Shown in pieces: positions 34,797 through 37,063 of a stretch of DNA of 37,063 bases. Every line of letters begins with the position of its first letter. Position 1 is the first letter of the stretch. Under the pieces are notes generated by a model. That model was not told where the DNA came from and ran no database searches. It saw only the letters and a program-made list of their open reading frames with translations. A program made the translations under genes and the position numbers. This DNA is from Cerioporus squamosus (Eukaryota; Basidiomycota; Agaricomycetes; Polyporales; Polyporaceae). The stretch lies in NCBI GenBank assembly GCA_022592435.1, contig JABYQS010000279.1, positions 1 through 37,063 on the forward strand, written 5' to 3'.

Positions 34797-36487
34797 ATGG
34801 GTCGTACGACACGCAATCGTCGTGGAACCGGACGTCCCAGTAACACTCAGCCTCGTCCTGCCCGAAGTTCTCTTGCCCCCCTGGTGTCCCGTATTGGTGA
34901 GTACCATGAGCTCATTCATTAAACAGAACCCTCTGATGATCGCTGTAGCTCCTCCAGTTGAACTTCAAGCTCAGAGCTTACTCATAGCTTTACGCCGTCA
35001 CCCCATGAAGAAGTTCCGGTCTGCTACCGAGGAGCTCCCGTCTGGTGCGCCCTTGCATCTGACGGACAAGTACGTATCACCTCCAGCTTTTGGATCGTTA
35101 CTCACCCTCTACTCAGGACGTATGTGGCTACCGCCAACGACGTGATCATGGACCGATGTGAGTACCCTCGCCGTCCGTCATTATCACTACCTCTGAAACG
35201 CCACAGACCTGGTCTTGAGTTCCCTTGGCCGCGGCTCATTCGGCACGGTAGTGCGCACAGTCGACAAAGTAACAGGGACTGGAGTTGCCATCAAAGTGTT
35301 GCACAAGGATGAGGATCTCAATGTCGATCCCAGAGAGAAGTGCGTCTCTATCACAAGTTGTTGTCGGTTGTCGTCCCCAGATCGAGTAAGTTCATCACTA
35401 CTCGTCTTGTGCCGTGCATGGCTCATTCTACACGTGAAGACTTTTCGCGGCCGTTCTTGATTACGGGAGCATATGGGCTTCAAGTGCATCGCCTTTGAGC
35501 TGTGCCAAAGCACTCTGTGCGACGTTGTACGTGGATTCTCTGGTCTAGCCCCGTTACCCCCGGTCGGCAGCTGGTGGAGATCGCATACCAGATGGGTCTG
35601 CTACCGAGTGTGAGAGTTATCCCCGGTCATCCAGTGCTTACCTCACATCGCCGTCTTAGATCTTCACTCACTCGGATCATCCACTGTGATCTCAAGCCCG
35701 ACAACATCGCCCTGCTCTGCTGAGACCGTCACAGTGCGTTGGCTTGATGCTATCACCGGCTTCCACGACAAGGTATGTGTTAGCTACCACGCATCCAGTC
35801 CATGCGCCGAGACTGACCCACCCACAGAAATACTGAAGTCCACTCAGATACGTGTTCTGGACCTTGGACTGCAGTCGATCAGGACGACAAGCCCTTGACA
35901 CTATTGGGTCGTGTGGGTAATCGCGGATATCGCGCTCCAGAGATTAGCTTCGGTGAGTCGACTGTTGTGAGGAGTTCGTGCCTTCCTCACTACTGTCTGT
36001 CAGGGACCGTGTGGTCTTTCGGTGTGGACACATTCGCTCTTGGCTGTGTTATCGCCGAGTTGTATCTCGGCCGGGACCTGTTCCCAGCAGACATGATGCG
36101 GGAGCACCTCGCCATGGTCGACAAGCTCGTCGGCCCGTTCAGTGAGGAGTATGCTCACAGCATCGAGGACAAGCTCCCTGGCACGTTCTCGTTTGTTGGG
36201 CGCGTGGCTATCCGTTTCCCGCGCGCGGGAGTCGCTCTATCCGCAGAGGAACACGGCGAACCAATGAGACGCCTGGAGAACTTGAAGCCTCTGTCTGTGA
36301 GTACTCCCTCCGACCGTGTAATGCGTCTGTCCATTTGCTGAGGCCTTCACAGGCTACCATACACGATACTCTGCTTTATGATCTCGTGCGCAAGCTCATG
36401 ATGCCGGATCCTGTCGAGAGACTCGAGATGGATGCTGCAGCAAAGCACGCGTACTTTGATGTACTTGCCAAACTGCAGTGGCAGTAA
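34797..36487 (+). pseudogene. CMGC (CLK/LAMMER-like) protein kinase pseudogene
   Basis: The 5' part is well formed: exons 34797-34896, 34958-35069, 35117-35157 and 35207-35339 join in frame to MGRTTRNRRG..., then YLVLSSLGRGSFGTVV (glycine loop) and GVAIKVLHKDED (VAIK lysine). Downstream are IAFELCQSTLCDVV, RIIHCDLKPDNIALL (catalytic loop), VLDLG (DFG position), NRGYRAPEISFG (activation/APE), WSFGVDTFALGCVIAEL, EHLAMVDKLVG (a degenerate LAMMER motif) and DPVERLEMDAAAKHAYF, ending at TAA 36487. The frame breaks between DVV and RQLVEIAYQM (near 35560), after NIALL (near 35720, in-frame TGA), and after VLDLG (near 35870, one base short). The exon between VDPREK and the hinge region cannot be placed. 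LG replaces the FG of DFG. It was probably a functional host-type kinase; now dead, or badly affected by sequence errors. Confidence 0.75.
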
Positions 36488-37063
36488 GCGTTGTTGTATT
36501 CTTCCCCTTCCATCTTTATACCCGAACCGAAACAACCGACCATGTAACGAGCAACGTTCAATGAAGCCGGCGTCCCCGCATGCCCTTGTGGCTGCTATTC
36601 TAACCATACAGTGTTCGAAGAGGTTGGGTTAGATGTCATCGCTCGCATTGTCCGCCCCAGGGCAGCATTCCCGTGACTGCAGCTCCTCCCATCTGTCCGC
36701 GAGCAATCTTATTGTCACCCACACCCTACTCAGGTTACTCCGCCTGCGTACACGTTCTCCGATACATACTGCTTTCATCTTGCCACTCAGCTCACTTTGA
36801 CTCAAGGTCCTCTCGTGTGGAGGCTACCGGTGCTGCTGTAGGTCGCCTCGAAGGGATAGTGTCAAACCTTCTTTGTTCAATCAGATCTTACGAAGTTGGG
36901 ATGTAATCCAGAGCAGATACCACTGAATCGACATGAGTTATGGTACAAAGAACTAGTCGCCCAAGCTAACACAAGGAAGAGTTTCGGACGAGACACCAAG
37001 AGTCTCGACCTGCAGGGTCACGTCGGCAATAGGATCGATCCAAGAACCAACATACGCATGAAC
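36488..37063. other. Sequence downstream of the kinase pseudogene, no gene seen
   Basis: Only short open frames occur. ACTAGT near 36952 contains a CTAG, the type of 3' end used by Helitrons, but I see no convincing hairpin just before it. The window ends here. Confidence 0.3.

Overview
The window looks like genomic DNA of a filamentous basidiomycete (Agaricomycetes, probably a polypore-type wood decayer). Genes are split by many short introns of about 48-120 nt with GTACGT/GTGCGT/GTGAGT donors, the DNA is GC-rich, and the gene families are typical of that group: multi-copy membrane-anchored cytochrome P450s, orphan seven-helix proteins carrying the IGDxxVWWRAWVLW signature, a RepHel (Helitron) transposase and a CMGC/LAMMER-like kinase. 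No RNA gene or CRISPR array was seen. All exon models were built by hand from reading frame, splice signals and comparison between the copies inside the window.

Positions 1-25710 hold a decayed tandem family. Almost every gene is on the minus strand, and orphan 7TM genes alternate with P450 genes. Left to right: a broken, window-truncated 7TM gene (1-1063); P450-A (2147-4485, intact 9-exon model, 587 aa); an unidentified remnant X1; an intact RTA1-like 7-helix gene (5578-6785, 335 aa); a decayed P450-B remnant (about 7390-8700); an intact 7TM gene (9396-11105, 447 aa); P450-C (12116-14250, 571 aa, one intron cleanly missing and its ancestral start destroyed); remnant X2; a third 7TM gene (15752-17612, 506 aa); remnant X3; and P450-D (23503-25710), a pseudogene with two single-base insertions. 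The 7TM/spacer/P450 unit is repeated with recognisable non-coding similarity, so whole units were duplicated, not only single genes.

Between the third 7TM gene and P450-D lie about 5 kb of mostly anonymous sequence. This contains one plus-strand gene for a 125-aa secreted cysteine-rich protein (21114-21608) with a TATA box and a 5'-UTR intron.

Positions 26578-37063 are a different kind of region. A full-length Helitron transposase gene (RepHel; 2084 aa in my model) has all its catalytic motifs and five previously hidden short 5' exons. It is followed by a 9-bp minisatellite, a small unidentified minus-strand gene, and a plus-strand kinase pseudogene with a degenerate LAMMER motif and several frameshifts.

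Functionally, the P450 and 7TM pairs may form a co-duplicated oxidation/sensing or transport module, but no biosynthetic core enzyme (PKS, NRPS, terpene cyclase) is visible in the window. The intact candidates are P450-A, P450-C, 7TM-Q, 7TM-R, the RTA1-like gene, the secreted protein and the Helitron gene.
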